The notes below the pieces were generated by a model, which saw only the letters and a list, made by a program, of their open reading frames with translations, was not told the origin of the DNA and searched no databases. From Cryobacterium psychrotolerans (GTDB taxonomy: Bacteria > Actinomycetota > Actinomycetes > Actinomycetales > Microbacteriaceae), in contig NZ_FNFU01000013.1 of the NCBI RefSeq assembly GCF_900101115.1, positions 1-64,000 of the forward strand: a DNA stretch of 64,000 nt, read 5' to 3'. A program made the translations under genes and the position numbers. Of the stretch, positions 9,302 to 18,491 are shown piece by piece. The stretch's first letter is position 1; the number at the start of each line of letters is the position of its first letter.

Positions 9302-10150
9302 TCAGGGTGCGGTGATCGGTCCGTAGGAGTCCGGGCGGCGGTCGCGGTAGAACTGCCACGAGTTGCGCACCTCGCGGATCAGCCCGAGGTCGAGGTCGCG
9401 GATGACGATCTCCTCCGTGTCGGTGGAGGCCACCTCGCCGACGTAGTTTCCGCGCGGGTCGACGAAGTAGGAGCTGCCGTAGAAGGTCACGGCGTCGTCG
9501 CCGAACTCCTTCGTTTCGGTGCCGATGCGGTTGTTCGCGCCGACGTAGTACTGGTTCGCGGCGGCCGCTGCCGGCTGCTCGAGCTCCCAGAGCCGGTTGG
9601 ACAGGCCCGGCTTGGTGGCGGAGGGGTTGAAGACGATTTCGGCGCCGTTCAGGCCCAGCGCGCGCCAGCCCTCGGGGAAGTGGCGGTCGTAACAGATGTA
9701 CACGCCGATCCTGCCGACCATCGTGTCGAAGACGGGGTAGTCGCCGTTGCCGGGGCGGAAGTAGAACTTCTCCCAGAACTGCGGGAGGTTCGGGATGTGG
9801 TGCTTGCGGTACTTGCCGAGGTACGTGCCGTCGGCGTCGATCACGGCGGCCGTGTTGTAGAGCACGCCGGGCTGCTCCTCCTCGTAGACCGGGAGGACGA
9901 TGACCATCTTGTGCTCGGCAGCGAGCTTCTGGAACCGTTCGACCAGCGGGCCGGGCACCGGGTGCGCGTAGCCGTAGTACTTCGAGTCCTGCACGATGCC
10001 GAAGTACGGACCGTGGAACAGCTCCTGGAAACAGATCACCTGCACGCCCTGTTTGGCCGCGGTTCGCACGAATTCCTCGTGCCTGACGATCATCGATTCC
10101 TCGTCACCCGTCCAGGTGGTCTGGGTGATTGCTGCCCGAACAACGGTCAT
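9302..10150 (-). CDS. Beta-ureidopropionase / N-carbamoyl amidase (nitrilase superfamily)
   Basis: This 282-residue carbon-nitrogen hydrolase has a Glu-Lys-Cys triad: Glu43 (CFQELFHGPYF), Lys116 (KYRKHHIPN) and Cys153 (VYICYDRHFPE). It would cleave N-carbamoyl-beta-alanine to beta-alanine, CO2 and ammonia, directly after dihydropyrimidinase. It is the first gene of the minus-strand operon. A TGGAGG ribosome site lies 5 bases before the ATG. The spacer upstream (10151-10312) is shared with a divergent regulator. Confidence 0.92.
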   Translation of the reverse strand: MTVVRAAITQTTWTGDEESMIVRHEEFVRTAAKQGVQVICFQELFHGPYFGIVQDSKYYGYAHPVPGPLVERFQKLAAEHKMVIVLPVYEEEQPGVLYNTAAVIDADGTYLGKYRKHHIPNLPQFWEKFYFRPGNGDYPVFDTMVGRIGVYICYDRHFPEGWRALGLNGAEIVFNPSATKPGLSNRLWELEQPAAAAANQYYVGANNRIGTETKEFGDDAVTFYGSSYFVDPRGNYVGEVASTDTEEIVIRDLDLGLIREVRNSWQFYRDRRPDSYGPITAP

Positions 10151-10197
10151 GGTGCCTCCAGAATTTCGCGGTGAGCCTGTCCAGATCGAAACTTTTT

Positions 10198-10226
10198 CGG
10201 ACTGCGTTGTCCGTATTTGTTATTAT
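10198..10226 (+). promoter_or_regulatory. Candidate operator/promoter between pyrimidine operon and MocR regulator
   Basis: The perfect inverted repeat CGGAC-n6-GTCCG spans 10198-10213, directly upstream of a TATTAT hexamer at 10221-10226. The surrounding DNA is unusually AT-rich for this genome. If TATTAT is the -10 of the plus-strand regulator gene, the palindrome covers its spacer and -35. The same palindrome sits about 50 bases before the minus-strand operon start. It is a natural site for the adjacent MocR protein to act on both promoters. Confidence 0.55.
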
Positions 10227-10312
10227 TCGATGTAAACATTTCAGTTGTGTTTCCGAGTGTGTCGCACGCGTTAATCATCCTGTCGTCGAAACCAGGCAGG
10301 GGCAAGAGAAGA

Positions 10313-11692
10313 ATGCAAATCTTTATCGACGAGATCGAGCGGCGCACGCCGGCCGGGATCGCGGCGGCGATCGGCCGGATGATCCGCACCGGGCAGCTCG
10401 CGCCGGGCGACCGCCTGCCCACGGTGCGCCAGTTCGCCAGCGAACTCGGGGTGAGCCCGGCCACGATCAGCCACGCCTGGCAGGCGCTGTCCGGGATCGG
10501 CCTGATCGCCTCGCGGGGACGGAGCGGCACCTTCGTGCTCGAGCAGGCGCCGCAGTGGCTGCCGGCCCGGAGCCAGTCGATGGCCGGCCACCAGCAGGCC
10601 ACCCGGGTCGACCTGTCCCGCGGCACCCCCGACCCGCTCCTGCTGCCGGCCCTGGGCCCGGCGCTCTCGCGGGTCTCCCAGCGCGCCGTGACGCCGAGTT
10701 ACCAGGACTTCCCGGTCATCCCGGAGCTGCTCGCCGTTCTGATCGAGTCCTGGCCGTTCCCGGCCGAGTCGATCACCGTCGTCGACGGCGCCCTCGACGC
10801 GATCTCGCGCAGCCTCGACCAGGTCACCCGGTTCGGCGACCGCGTGATCGTGGAGGATCCCGGTTTCCCGCCGTTCTTCGACCTGCTCGACCAGCTCGGC
10901 GTCGAACGGATCCCGGTCCCCGTCGACGAGCACGGGATCGAACCCGCCGCCTTCGCGGCCGCGCTCGAGCTTTCCCCGGCCGCCGTCATCCTGCAGCCCC
11001 GCGCGCAGAACCCCACCGGAGCGTCGATGACGGCCGAGCGCGCGGAGGAACTGGCGGGCCTGCTCGCGGGAAGCGAGGCCGCCGCCCACACGATCGTGAT
11101 CGAGGACGACCACTCGGGCGAGATCAGCATCGCACCGGATGTCAGCCTCGGCCGGTGGCTGCCCGGGCGCGTGCTGCACGTGCGCAGCTACTCGAAGTCC
11201 CACGGCCCCGACCTGCGCATCGCCGCGCTCGGCGGGCCGGCCCGACTCGTCGACCGGATCGTCGCCCGCCGCATGCTGGGGCCGGGCTGGACCAGCCGGA
11301 TGCTGCAAACGATCCTGTTCGAACTCCTCACCAACGGGGAGAGCATCGCCCAGGTCAGCGAGGCCAGACGCATCTACTTCGCCCGGCAGAAGGCACTCGC
11401 CGACGCCCTGAACGAGTTCGGCCTCGGCGTGCACCAGGCCGACGGGATCAACACCTGGCTGGCGGTGCCGGACGAACGGGACGCGATCGTGCAGCTCGCG
11501 GCCGCGGGCATCCGGGTCGCCGGCGGCTCGTCGTTCCTCGCCTCGGACTCCGCCTCGGACCGCCCGGGGTCGTTCATCCGGGTGACGGCGGCGGCCATCG
11601 AGGGCGACGTCGCCCCCATCGCCAGGGCGATCGCGATCGCGGCCCGGCCGCCGGGACCGGGTGCCCACTCCCTCGAAACGAGATGGACCTAG
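10313..11692 (+). CDS. MocR-type transcriptional regulator (GntR HTH fused to aminotransferase-like domain)
   Basis: The 459-residue protein has a winged helix at residues 1-76 (RLPTVRQFASELGVSPATIS) and a fold-type I aminotransferase-like domain from about residue 100. Lys295 in SYSKSHGPD is the expected PLP lysine. MocR regulators sense amino compounds or PLP adducts. Here beta-alanine or another pathway amine is a plausible effector. It is divergent from the pyrimidine operon. The chosen ATG starts right at the HTH. An upstream in-frame start at 10217 would add 32 residues without family resemblance. Confidence 0.88.
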   Translation: MQIFIDEIERRTPAGIAAAIGRMIRTGQLAPGDRLPTVRQFASELGVSPATISHAWQALSGIGLIASRGRSGTFVLEQAPQWLPARSQSMAGHQQATRVDLSRGTPDPLLLPALGPALSRVSQRAVTPSYQDFPVIPELLAVLIESWPFPAESITVVDGALDAISRSLDQVTRFGDRVIVEDPGFPPFFDLLDQLGVERIPVPVDEHGIEPAAFAAALELSPAAVILQPRAQNPTGASMTAERAEELAGLLAGSEAAAHTIVIEDDHSGEISIAPDVSLGRWLPGRVLHVRSYSKSHGPDLRIAALGGPARLVDRIVARRMLGPGWTSRMLQTILFELLTNGESIAQVSEARRIYFARQKALADALNEFGLGVHQADGINTWLAVPDERDAIVQLAAAGIRVAGGSSFLASDSASDRPGSFIRVTAAAIEGDVAPIARAIAIAARPPGPGAHSLETRWT

Positions 11693-11722
11693 CACCCAAC
11701 GCGGGGCCAACTTGTGCCCATT

Positions 11723-11760
11723 CGGACAATTGTCGCCGGCGCATCGGCGACAGTCGTCCG
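11723..11760. other. Interrupted hairpin downstream of the MocR gene
   Basis: An inner perfect 8-bp repeat (TGTCGCCG, 6-base loop, CGGCGACA) is framed by outer arms CGGAC and GTCCG. A 3x3 internal loop separates inner and outer arms. It lies 31 bases past the regulator stop and 184 bases before the F420-0 transporter. It may end the regulator transcript or be a leader structure. No poly-T follows. The rest of 11693-11943 shows no recognisable element. Confidence 0.5.
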
Positions 11761-11943
11761 ATGCGGCAGCACGTGTTCGGTGCGCGCGTTAAGCTCGAAG
11801 CAGACCGCCGGTTGGCTCTGACCGGTCGAGCTGCCTTGGATTTGGGCCGCAGGTCGCCGAGCACCCTCGGATTCCCCTGCCATTCCTGTCCCATCCCGCG
11901 CTCGCGCAAGCGCCGGGCCGGACCCCCTCCCGTGAGGCTCCCC

Positions 11944-12933
11944 ATGAACCGCAAAACCCTGCACCTCGGCGCGCTGGCCATCGCCGCCTCGACCCTGCTG
12001 CTGGCCGGCTGCGCCGGGCAACCGGCCGGCACCGCCCCGAGCGCGAGCGCGACGGCCGACTTCCCGGTCAGCATCGACAATTGCGGCACCACGGTGACCG
12101 TGCAGAAGGCGCCGGAGCGCATCGTCACGATCAAGTCGTCGACCACCGAGCTCCTGCTCGCCCTCGGCCTCGGCGACAACATCGTCGGCTCGGCCTTCCT
12201 CGACGGCCCGCTGCCGCCCGCCCTGGCGCCCGCCGGCAAGGCGCTCAACGTCATCAGCGACTTCCTGCCCGGCCAGGAGGCCGTTCTGGGACTCACCCCC
12301 GACTTCATCTACGGCGGCTGGGAGTCGAACTTCTCGGCCGACGGCGTCGGCGAGCGCGACCGACTGGCCGACCTCGGCATCGGCAGCTACGTCTCCCCGG
12401 CCGCGTGCAAGGCCGCTGAGCACATGCCCGACCCGCTCACCTTCGAGAGCGTCTTCGACGAGATCACCGAGGCCGGCGCCCTGTTCGGCGCCGCGGATGC
12501 CGCCGCCGCGCTGGTCTCCGATCAGAAGGCCGAGCTGGCCGCGCTCGAGCCCGCTTCCGGCACCACGACGGCGCTCTGGTACTCGAGCGGAACGGACACC
12601 CCGTACGTCGGCGCCGGAATCGGCTCTCCCGCCATGATCATGGACGCGGCCGGGCTGGCGAACATCTTCGGCGACGTGCACGACACCTGGACCTCGGTCG
12701 GCTGGGAATCCGTCGTCGAGGCCAACCCGGACGTGATCGTGCTCGTGGACGCCACCTGGAACACGGCGGCGTCCAAGATCGCCACCCTCGAGTCGAGCCC
12801 GGCCACCCAGGGCCTCGACGCGGTGAAGAACAAGCGCTACGTCATCCTTCCGTTCGCGGCCACGGAGGCCGGCATCCGCAATGTGGAGGCCGCCGCGTCG
12901 GCGATCGACCAGCTCGCCGCCTTCGACAAGTAG
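11944..12933 (+). CDS. Proposed F420-0 ABC transporter, substrate-binding lipoprotein (TIGR03868-like)
   Basis: This 329-residue BtuF/FepB-like binding protein has a lipoprotein signal ending in lipobox LLAGC (Cys22) and a long inter-domain helix expected near the middle. Key stretches are ERIVTIKSSTTELLLALGL and TSVGWESVVEANPDVIVLVD. It heads a three-gene cassette with a FecCD permease and an ATPase followed at once by cofD. In Actinobacteria this cassette with F420 genes is proposed to import F420-0. No B12 or siderophore genes are nearby. The ligand is inferred from context and family, not shown. Confidence 0.85.
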   Translation: MNRKTLHLGALAIAASTLLLAGCAGQPAGTAPSASATADFPVSIDNCGTTVTVQKAPERIVTIKSSTTELLLALGLGDNIVGSAFLDGPLPPALAPAGKALNVISDFLPGQEAVLGLTPDFIYGGWESNFSADGVGERDRLADLGIGSYVSPAACKAAEHMPDPLTFESVFDEITEAGALFGAADAAAALVSDQKAELAALEPASGTTTALWYSSGTDTPYVGAGIGSPAMIMDAAGLANIFGDVHDTWTSVGWESVVEANPDVIVLVDATWNTAASKIATLESSPATQGLDAVKNKRYVILPFAATEAGIRNVEAAASAIDQLAAFDK

Positions 12934-12941
12934 GCCAGCAG

Positions 12942-13990
12942 ATGGCGACCGAGCTGAAGGCGACAAGCACGAGGAGCGGCCGGAGACCACGCGGCCGCTA
13001 CCTCGGCTGGCTGACCCTGTCGCTCGTCGCCCTCGTGCTCGTCAGCGCATCCGCCGTCGCGGTCGGGCCGGCCGATGTCAGCCTGCCCGACGTGATCGGC
13101 AGCATCGCCGGGCACCTCGGCCTGCCCGGCGTCGCCGTGCCGCCGCTCACCGACTCGATCGTCTGGCAGCTGCGCCTGCCGCGGGTGCTGACGGCCGCGG
13201 CCGTCGGCGCCGGGCTGGCCCTCAGCGGCGCGGTGATGCAGAGCGTCACCCGGAACCCGCTGGCCGACCCCTATCTGCTCGGCCTCTCCTCCGGCGCGTC
13301 GTTCGGCGCGGTCTGCGTGGTCATCCTCGGCGTCTCCTTCGCGCTCCCCGCCGCGGCCTTCCTCGGCGCCCTGGTCGCGCTCGTCGCCACCCTCAGCATC
13401 GCCAGGGTTGGCGGCACGATCACCCCCGGCCGCGCGGTGCTGTCCGGCCTGGCGATCGCGCAACTCGCCGCGGCCGCCACCTCCTTCGTGATCTTCTGGT
13501 CGGCCAAGGGCGACTCCTACCGCGAAATCCTGAACTGGCTGCTCGGCTCCCTCGCCGGCAGCGACTGGACAAGCGTCGCCATCTCGGCGTCCGCCCTCGT
13601 CGTGGTGGGAACCGGCATCGTGCTCGCGGCCACCCGCCTGGACGCGTTCGCGTTCGGCGACACGTCAGCGGCATCCCTCGGCATCGACGTCAACCGAACC
13701 CGCTGGGCCCTGCTCGGCGCCGTCGCCCTGCTCACCGGCTCGATGGTGGCCGTCAGCGGCGCGATCGGGTTCGTCGGCCTGATCCTGCCGCACCTCGTGC
13801 GCGGCCTGAGCGGGCCGGGACACCGGCGCCTCCTGCCGCTCGTCGCGGTGCTCGGCGCCCTGTTCCTCGTCGTCGCCGACACTCTCGCCCGCATCGTGTT
13901 CGACCCGCGCGAGCTGCCGGTGGGCATCATCACGGCGTTCATCGGCGTGCCGGTGTTCATCCTGCTGATCAAGCGCAAGCGGAGCGCCGC

Positions 13991-14000
<10 letters not shown>
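12942..14000 (+). CDS. Proposed F420-0 ABC transporter, permease (FecCD family)
   Basis: This 352-residue permease has about ten hydrophobic segments of the BtuC/FecCD type, with motifs RLPRVLTAAAVGAGLALSG and QSVTRNPLADPYLLGLSSGASFG. The coupling region is near SLGIDVNRTRW. A basic cytoplasmic N-terminal segment of about 25 residues precedes the first helix. It follows the binding-protein gene by 8 bases, and its 3' end overlaps the ATPase start by 10 bases, so the cassette is translated as a unit. Confidence 0.86.
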
Positions 14001-14778
<778 letters not shown>

Positions 14779-14782
<4 letters not shown>

Positions 14783-15774
14783 TCGGCAACATCACGGTCC
14801 TGGCCGGGGGCATCGGCGGCGCCCGGTTCACCCGCGGGCTGCTGCACCACCTCTCGGCGGCCCGGCCGGAGGCATCCGTCACCGTCGTGGTGAACACCGG
14901 CGACGACATGTGGCTGGACGGCCTGCGCATCTGCCCCGACCTCGACACCGTGATGTACACGCTCGGCGGCGGAATCAACGAGGAGCAGGGCTGGGGCCGG
15001 CCGGAGGAATCCCGCCGCACCTCGGCCGAGATCGCGGCGTACGGGCGCGGCTGGTCCTGGTTCACGCTCGGCGACCTCGACCTGGCCACCCACATCGTGC
15101 GCACCGACCTGCTCCGGAACGGTTCCACGCTAAGCGAGGCGACCGAGGTGCTCTGCCGGCGTTGGCAGCCCGGCGCCCGGCTGCTGCCGATGAGCGACGA
15201 CCCGGTCGAGACATATGCCCGACTGGCTATGGATGCCGACGAGCACCGGGCGGGCGATCTGATCCACTTCGAGGAGTGGTGGGTGCGCTATCGGGCGGCA
15301 GTGCCGGTGACCGAGTTCGTGCCGGTCGGCCTGGCCGCGGCCGGGCCGGCGCCGGGCGTTGTTGACGCCGTCGAGGGCGCAGACCTGGTCATCCTGCCGC
15401 CGTCGAACCCGGTCGTGTCGATCGGCACGATCGTCGCCGTTCCGGGGATCGCCGAGGCCCTCCGCGGCACCTCCGCGCGGGTCGTCGGGGTGTCGCCGAT
15501 CATCGCGGGCGCCGCGGTGCGCGGCATGGCCGACGCCTGCCTGAGCACGATCGGCGTCGAAACCTCGGCTGCGGCGGTGGGCCTGCACTACGGCTCCCGG
15601 AAGAGCGGCGGCTTGCTCGATGCCTGGCTCGTCGACGAGACGGATGCCGCGGCCGTGCCCGTGCTCGAGGCCGCCGGCATCCGCTCTGCTGCAGTGCCGC
15701 TCTGGATGCGCGACGTGCCCTCCTCGGCCGCGATCGCCGCCGAGGCGCTCGCGATCGCCGCCGCAACGGGCTGA
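14779..15774 (+). CDS. cofD: 2-phospho-L-lactate transferase (FbiA/CofD)
   Basis: This 331-residue enzyme transfers the lactyl-phospho or enolpyruvyl-phospho group from its GDP-activated donor to Fo, making F420-0 or dehydro-F420-0. Hallmarks are the N-terminal glycine-rich LAGGIGGARF, the NTGDDMW motif (residues about 40-46) and ILPPSNPVVSIGTI. Length is normal. It is coupled to the importer ATPase by an ATGA overlap. cofC and cofE follow convergently on the other strand. The Fo synthase (fbiC) is not in the window. Confidence 0.94.
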
Positions 15775-15782
15775 GCGCGCAA

Positions 15783-15812
15783 GAACTGAACTGAACTGAA
15801 CTGAACTGAACT
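15783..15812. repeat. (GAACT)6 pentanucleotide microsatellite
   Basis: Six perfect GAACT units start 8 bases after the cofD stop and run into the next palindrome. This is a non-coding short tandem repeat that could vary in copy number by slippage. Confidence 0.9.
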
Positions 15813-15858
15813 GCGGACAAAGTACCTTCCTCGCGCCAACGAAGGTACTTTGTCCGCA
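15812..15858. repeat. Palindromic element, family 1 copy 1 (cofD/cofC junction)
   Basis: An 18-bp perfect stem (arm core GCGGACAAAGTACCTTC) surrounds an 11-base loop between two convergent genes. The same arm, with small changes, recurs at 37145-37203 and 59729-59776. Position and symmetry fit a bidirectional terminator or a REP-like element. There is no T-tract. Confidence 0.85.
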
Positions 15859-15885
15859 ACTCAACCATGCAGGCGGCGCGGGGAG

Positions 15886-16584
15886 TCAGGGTCCGATCTG
15901 GCGAGGGGCCTCGGCGGCCACGCCCGGGGCAACCGAGGTGCCGGCCACGAGCGCGCTCGTGTGCACGCCGACCCCGCGCTGCAGCGCCTCGGCGAGGTTG
16001 TCGACCGTGTCGACGTCCCGGCGGATCGACGCGGTCGGCGGCAGGCCGAGCGGCACATGGCCGGCCGCCTCGTGCGCGGCACGGGAGCCGAGGCCGAAAC
16101 GCGGGCTGAACGGCACCCCGGCGAGCGCGAGCAGCGCCGTGGTCCCGGTTCCCTCCTCGTCGGCCACCATCGAGAGCGGATGCGCGGCGGCGAGGCCGAG
16201 CGCTGCTTCGACGTCGGCCACGGTGAGCGCGGGAAGGTCGCCCGTCACCACGGCGATCCCGCGGCCGGGGAAGGCCGCTCGGGCGGCATCCGTGCCCTGC
16301 CGGATGGCCGCGTTGAGCGGGCCACGCTGGTCGCCCTGGTCGCCCTGGTCGGTCGGGTCAAGCCGCACTTCGGGCACGATCACGGCGCCGAGCTCGGCCA
16401 GGCGAGCCGCAATCGCTTCCTCGGCGGTCACCACGAAGACCTGGCCGATCAGTGGCGTGTCCAGGAGTGCCGCCACGGTGTCGAGGGCGAAGGCATCCGC
16501 CAGCCCACCGCGGTCGGGCAGATCGCCGAGGCGACTCTTGGCCTCCGGCGTGCCCTTGACCGGAACCACGGCCACCCAGCTCAC
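15886..16584 (-). CDS. cofC: 2-phospho-L-lactate (phosphoenolpyruvate) guanylyltransferase, FbiD/CofC
   Basis: This 232-residue nucleotidyltransferase activates phospholactate or PEP with GTP to make the CofD donor. The N-terminus [16 protein letters not shown] has the expected GTP-binding Lys/Ser/Arg. VVTGDLPAL is the metal-binding DLP motif. The GTG start overlaps the cofE stop (GTGA at 16581-16584). A DQGDQGDQ stretch near residue 87 comes from a 9-bp tandem repeat and looks like a slippage-prone surface loop. Confidence 0.92.
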   Translation of the reverse strand: MSWVAVVPVKGTPEAKSRLGDLPDRGGLADAFALDTVAALLDTPLIGQVFVVTAEEAIAARLAELGAVIVPEVRLDPTDQGDQGDQRGPLNAAIRQGTDAARAAFPGRGIAVVTGDLPALTVADVEAALGLAAAHPLSMVADEEGTGTTALLALAGVPFSPRFGLGSRAAHEAAGHVPLGLPPTASIRRDVDTVDNLAEALQRGVGVHTSALVAGTSVAPGVAAEAPRQIGP

Positions 16585-17456
16585 GCGGGGTCGCTTCCGC
16601 ACGCACAGGCAGCAGCGCCAGCGGCGCCGGCAGCAGCAGCAGCAGCAGCAGCAGCCTGCCCGGCCGCGAAACCCTCCGCATACGCCTCCGCCGACCCGAG
16701 GCGGAACATGTCCTGGTCGCTCGGGCGCAGCAGCCGACTCGCTCCGCGCGCATCCGCCGCGTCGAGTTCGCCGACCAGCCTGCCGAGCCCGCGCACCACG
16801 GCCACCGGATTGCCGCTCGTCTTGCCCTTGACCAGGTCGGCCGCCCCGGCGATCTCGTCGGCGACGGCGGCGATCGTGGCGTCGAGGCGCTTGCCGGAGG
16901 AATCCTCCGTGCCGCGGAGGTCGTCGAGCACGGCCAGCCCGGCCGCGCCGATCGCGATGTCGGTCTGGCCCTCGCGCCAGGGTCGCCCGACCGTGTCGGT
17001 GATCAGCACACCGAGCCACAGCCCGGTGCGCTCCCGCAGCGCCGCGCAGAGCGCCCGCGCCGATGCATCCGGGTCGATCGGAAGCAGCAGCACGGTGCCG
17101 TCGGGGGTGTTGCTCGCGTCGACTCCGGCCGCAGCCAGCACGAGTCCCTGCCGGTTCTCGACGATGCGGGTCACCCCTCCCGGATGCTCCCGGGTGGCCA
17201 CCACGCGCACGGTCTCGTCGGTGATCGCCTGCTCGCGGTCGGCGGCGGCCACCTGCCGGCCCTCGGCCTTGGAGACGATCTTGCTGGTCACGGCCAGGAT
17301 GTCGCCGCCCCGCAGTAAAGCCCCGGCCGCGCCGAGAATGATCGCCGCGAGGTCGTCGCCGGCCTCGATCTCGCCGATGCCTTCCGGGGCGAACACGGTG
17401 AGCGCGCCGGAAGGCACGCCCTCGGGCCCGGCTGCGGGCGCAGCCCTCTCGTTCAT
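16581..17456 (-). CDS. cofE: Coenzyme F420-0:L-glutamate ligase (CofE/FbiB N-terminal type)
   Basis: This 291-residue enzyme adds the gamma-linked glutamate tail to F420-0 using GTP. Conserved parts are [15 protein letters not shown] (residues about 53-67), [17 protein letters not shown] (148-164) and [16 protein letters not shown] (210-225). It is a stand-alone ligase and lacks the nitroreductase-like C-terminal domain of mycobacterial FbiB. The C-terminus ends in a poly-alanine tail (residues about 268-283) encoded by a trinucleotide repeat, followed by a short Cys-containing end. It lies 2 bases behind the Fgd-like gene and is coupled to cofC. Confidence 0.92.
   Translation of the reverse strand: MNERAAPAAGPEGVPSGALTVFAPEGIGEIEAGDDLAAIILGAAGALLRGGDILAVTSKIVSKAEGRQVAAADREQAITDETVRVVATREHPGGVTRIVENRQGLVLAAAGVDASNTPDGTVLLLPIDPDASARALCAALRERTGLWLGVLITDTVGRPWREGQTDIAIGAAGLAVLDDLRGTEDSSGKRLDATIAAVADEIAGAADLVKGKTSGNPVAVVRGLGRLVGELDAADARGASRLLRPSDQDMFRLGSAEAYAEGFAAGQAAAAAAAAAGAAGAAACACGSDPA
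16631..16654. repeat. (CAG)8 trinucleotide repeat inside cofE
   Basis: Eight perfect CAG units on the plus strand read as GCT on the coding strand and encode part of the CofE poly-alanine tail. Copy-number change would keep the frame and only alter tail length. Confidence 0.9.
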
Positions 17457-17458
17457 CG

Positions 17459-18460
17459 TTACCGGACGAGCTTCGGCAGCACGTCGCGGCCGAAGACGTC
17501 GATCCACTGGCGCTGGTTGCGGCCCACATTGTGCAGGTAGATCCGGTCGAAGCCGAGGTCGACGAACTTCTGGATGTAGGCGCGGTGGTCGTCCGGGTCG
17601 GCCGAGATGATCATCCGTCCCTCGAAGTCCTCGGGGCGCACGAGCTTGGCGATCTGCTCGAATTCGAACGGCGAACGGATGTCGCCCTTGGGGAACTTCA
17701 TCCCGCCGTTCGGCCACTCCACCATGGCGTTGCGCATGGCTTCCTCGTCGGTTTCGGCCCAGCTCATGTGCAGCTGGAGCACCTTGGGCATCGCCGACGG
17801 GTCCTTGCCGGCATCCTTCGCGCCCTCGTCGAATTTGCCGAACAGCATCGAGATCTTCTCGAGCGGGGCGCCCACCGTGATCAGGCCGTCGGCGTGGCGG
17901 CCGGCGCGTTTGGCCGTGACCGGGCCCGCGGTGGCGATGAGGATCTCGGGGGCTACCTCGGGCATCGTCCAGAGCCGGGTCGACTCGAGCTTGTAGAACT
18001 GCCCGGAGTGCTTGACGTCCTTGCCGGCGATCGAGGCCGTGAACAGCTTCGAGATGATCTCGATGGCCTCGAACATGCGGTTGATCCGCTCCGGGGCTTC
18101 CGGCCAGTACTGGCCGACGATGTGCTCGTTGAGCGCCTCGCCCGAGCCGAGGCCCAGCCAGTGCCGGCCGGGGTACATCGAGGCGAGGGTGGCGGAGGCC
18201 TGGGCGACCATGGCCGGATGCCAGCGGAACGTCGGCGCGGTGACCCCGGGCCCGAGGTCGCCCTTCGTGCGCTCGCCGATTGCCGCGAGCACGCTCCAGA
18301 CAAACGACGACTCGCCCTGGGCCGGCACCCACGGCTGGAAGTGGTCCGCCGCCATCACACCGCTGAAGCCGTGCTCCTCGGCGTGGGCCGACAGGGCGAC
18401 AGCCTCCGCGGGGGCGAACTGCTCGAGCATTGCCGCGTAGCCGATCTGCAAATCCGTCAT
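17459..18460 (-). CDS. F420-dependent LLM oxidoreductase, glucose-6-phosphate dehydrogenase-like (TIGR03557-like)
   Basis: This 333-residue TIM-barrel enzyme resembles F420-dependent G6P dehydrogenase. His40 and Trp44 in AADHFQPW and Glu108 in LGSGEALNE align with the catalytic residues of mycobacterial Fgd1. The phosphate-binding residues are not clearly kept, so another alcohol or sugar substrate is possible. It is the first gene of the minus F420 operon with cofE and cofC, which supports F420 use. A CAGGAT hexamer ends 6 bases before the ATG, which points to a leaderless mRNA. Confidence 0.87.
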   Translation of the reverse strand: MTDLQIGYAAMLEQFAPAEAVALSAHAEEHGFSGVMAADHFQPWVPAQGESSFVWSVLAAIGERTKGDLGPGVTAPTFRWHPAMVAQASATLASMYPGRHWLGLGSGEALNEHIVGQYWPEAPERINRMFEAIEIISKLFTASIAGKDVKHSGQFYKLESTRLWTMPEVAPEILIATAGPVTAKRAGRHADGLITVGAPLEKISMLFGKFDEGAKDAGKDPSAMPKVLQLHMSWAETDEEAMRNAMVEWPNGGMKFPKGDIRSPFEFEQIAKLVRPEDFEGRMIISADPDDHRAYIQKFVDLGFDRIYLHNVGRNQRQWIDVFGRDVLPKLVR

Positions 18461-18466
18461 GCAGTC

Positions 18467-18485
18467 ATCCTGCCAGTCATAGGCT
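18467..18485. promoter_or_regulatory. Face-to-face leaderless promoters for the Fgd-like gene and xthA
   Basis: Only 31 bases separate the two divergent ATGs. The minus -10-like CAGGAT is at 18472-18467 and the plus -10-like TAGGCT is at 18480-18485. Each ends 6 bases before its start codon. Their -35 regions must lie inside or beside the opposite gene's start. Confidence 0.5.
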
Positions 18486-18491
18486 GGAACA

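Noticed and set aside
11693-11943. Cobalamin riboswitch before the BtuF-like binding protein
   Set aside because: I found no B12-box-like core. The cassette is coupled to cofD, not to B12 genes, so an F420-0 role is preferred.
10129-12933. A 934-codon open frame that would fuse an Arg-rich region to the F420-0 binding protein
   Set aside because: The first 600 codons are the shadow of the MocR gene. The lipoprotein signal at 11944 marks the real start.
15783-15858. Possible CRISPR-like array
   Set aside because: The units are 5 bases long with no spacers, followed by a single palindrome. No cas genes are present.
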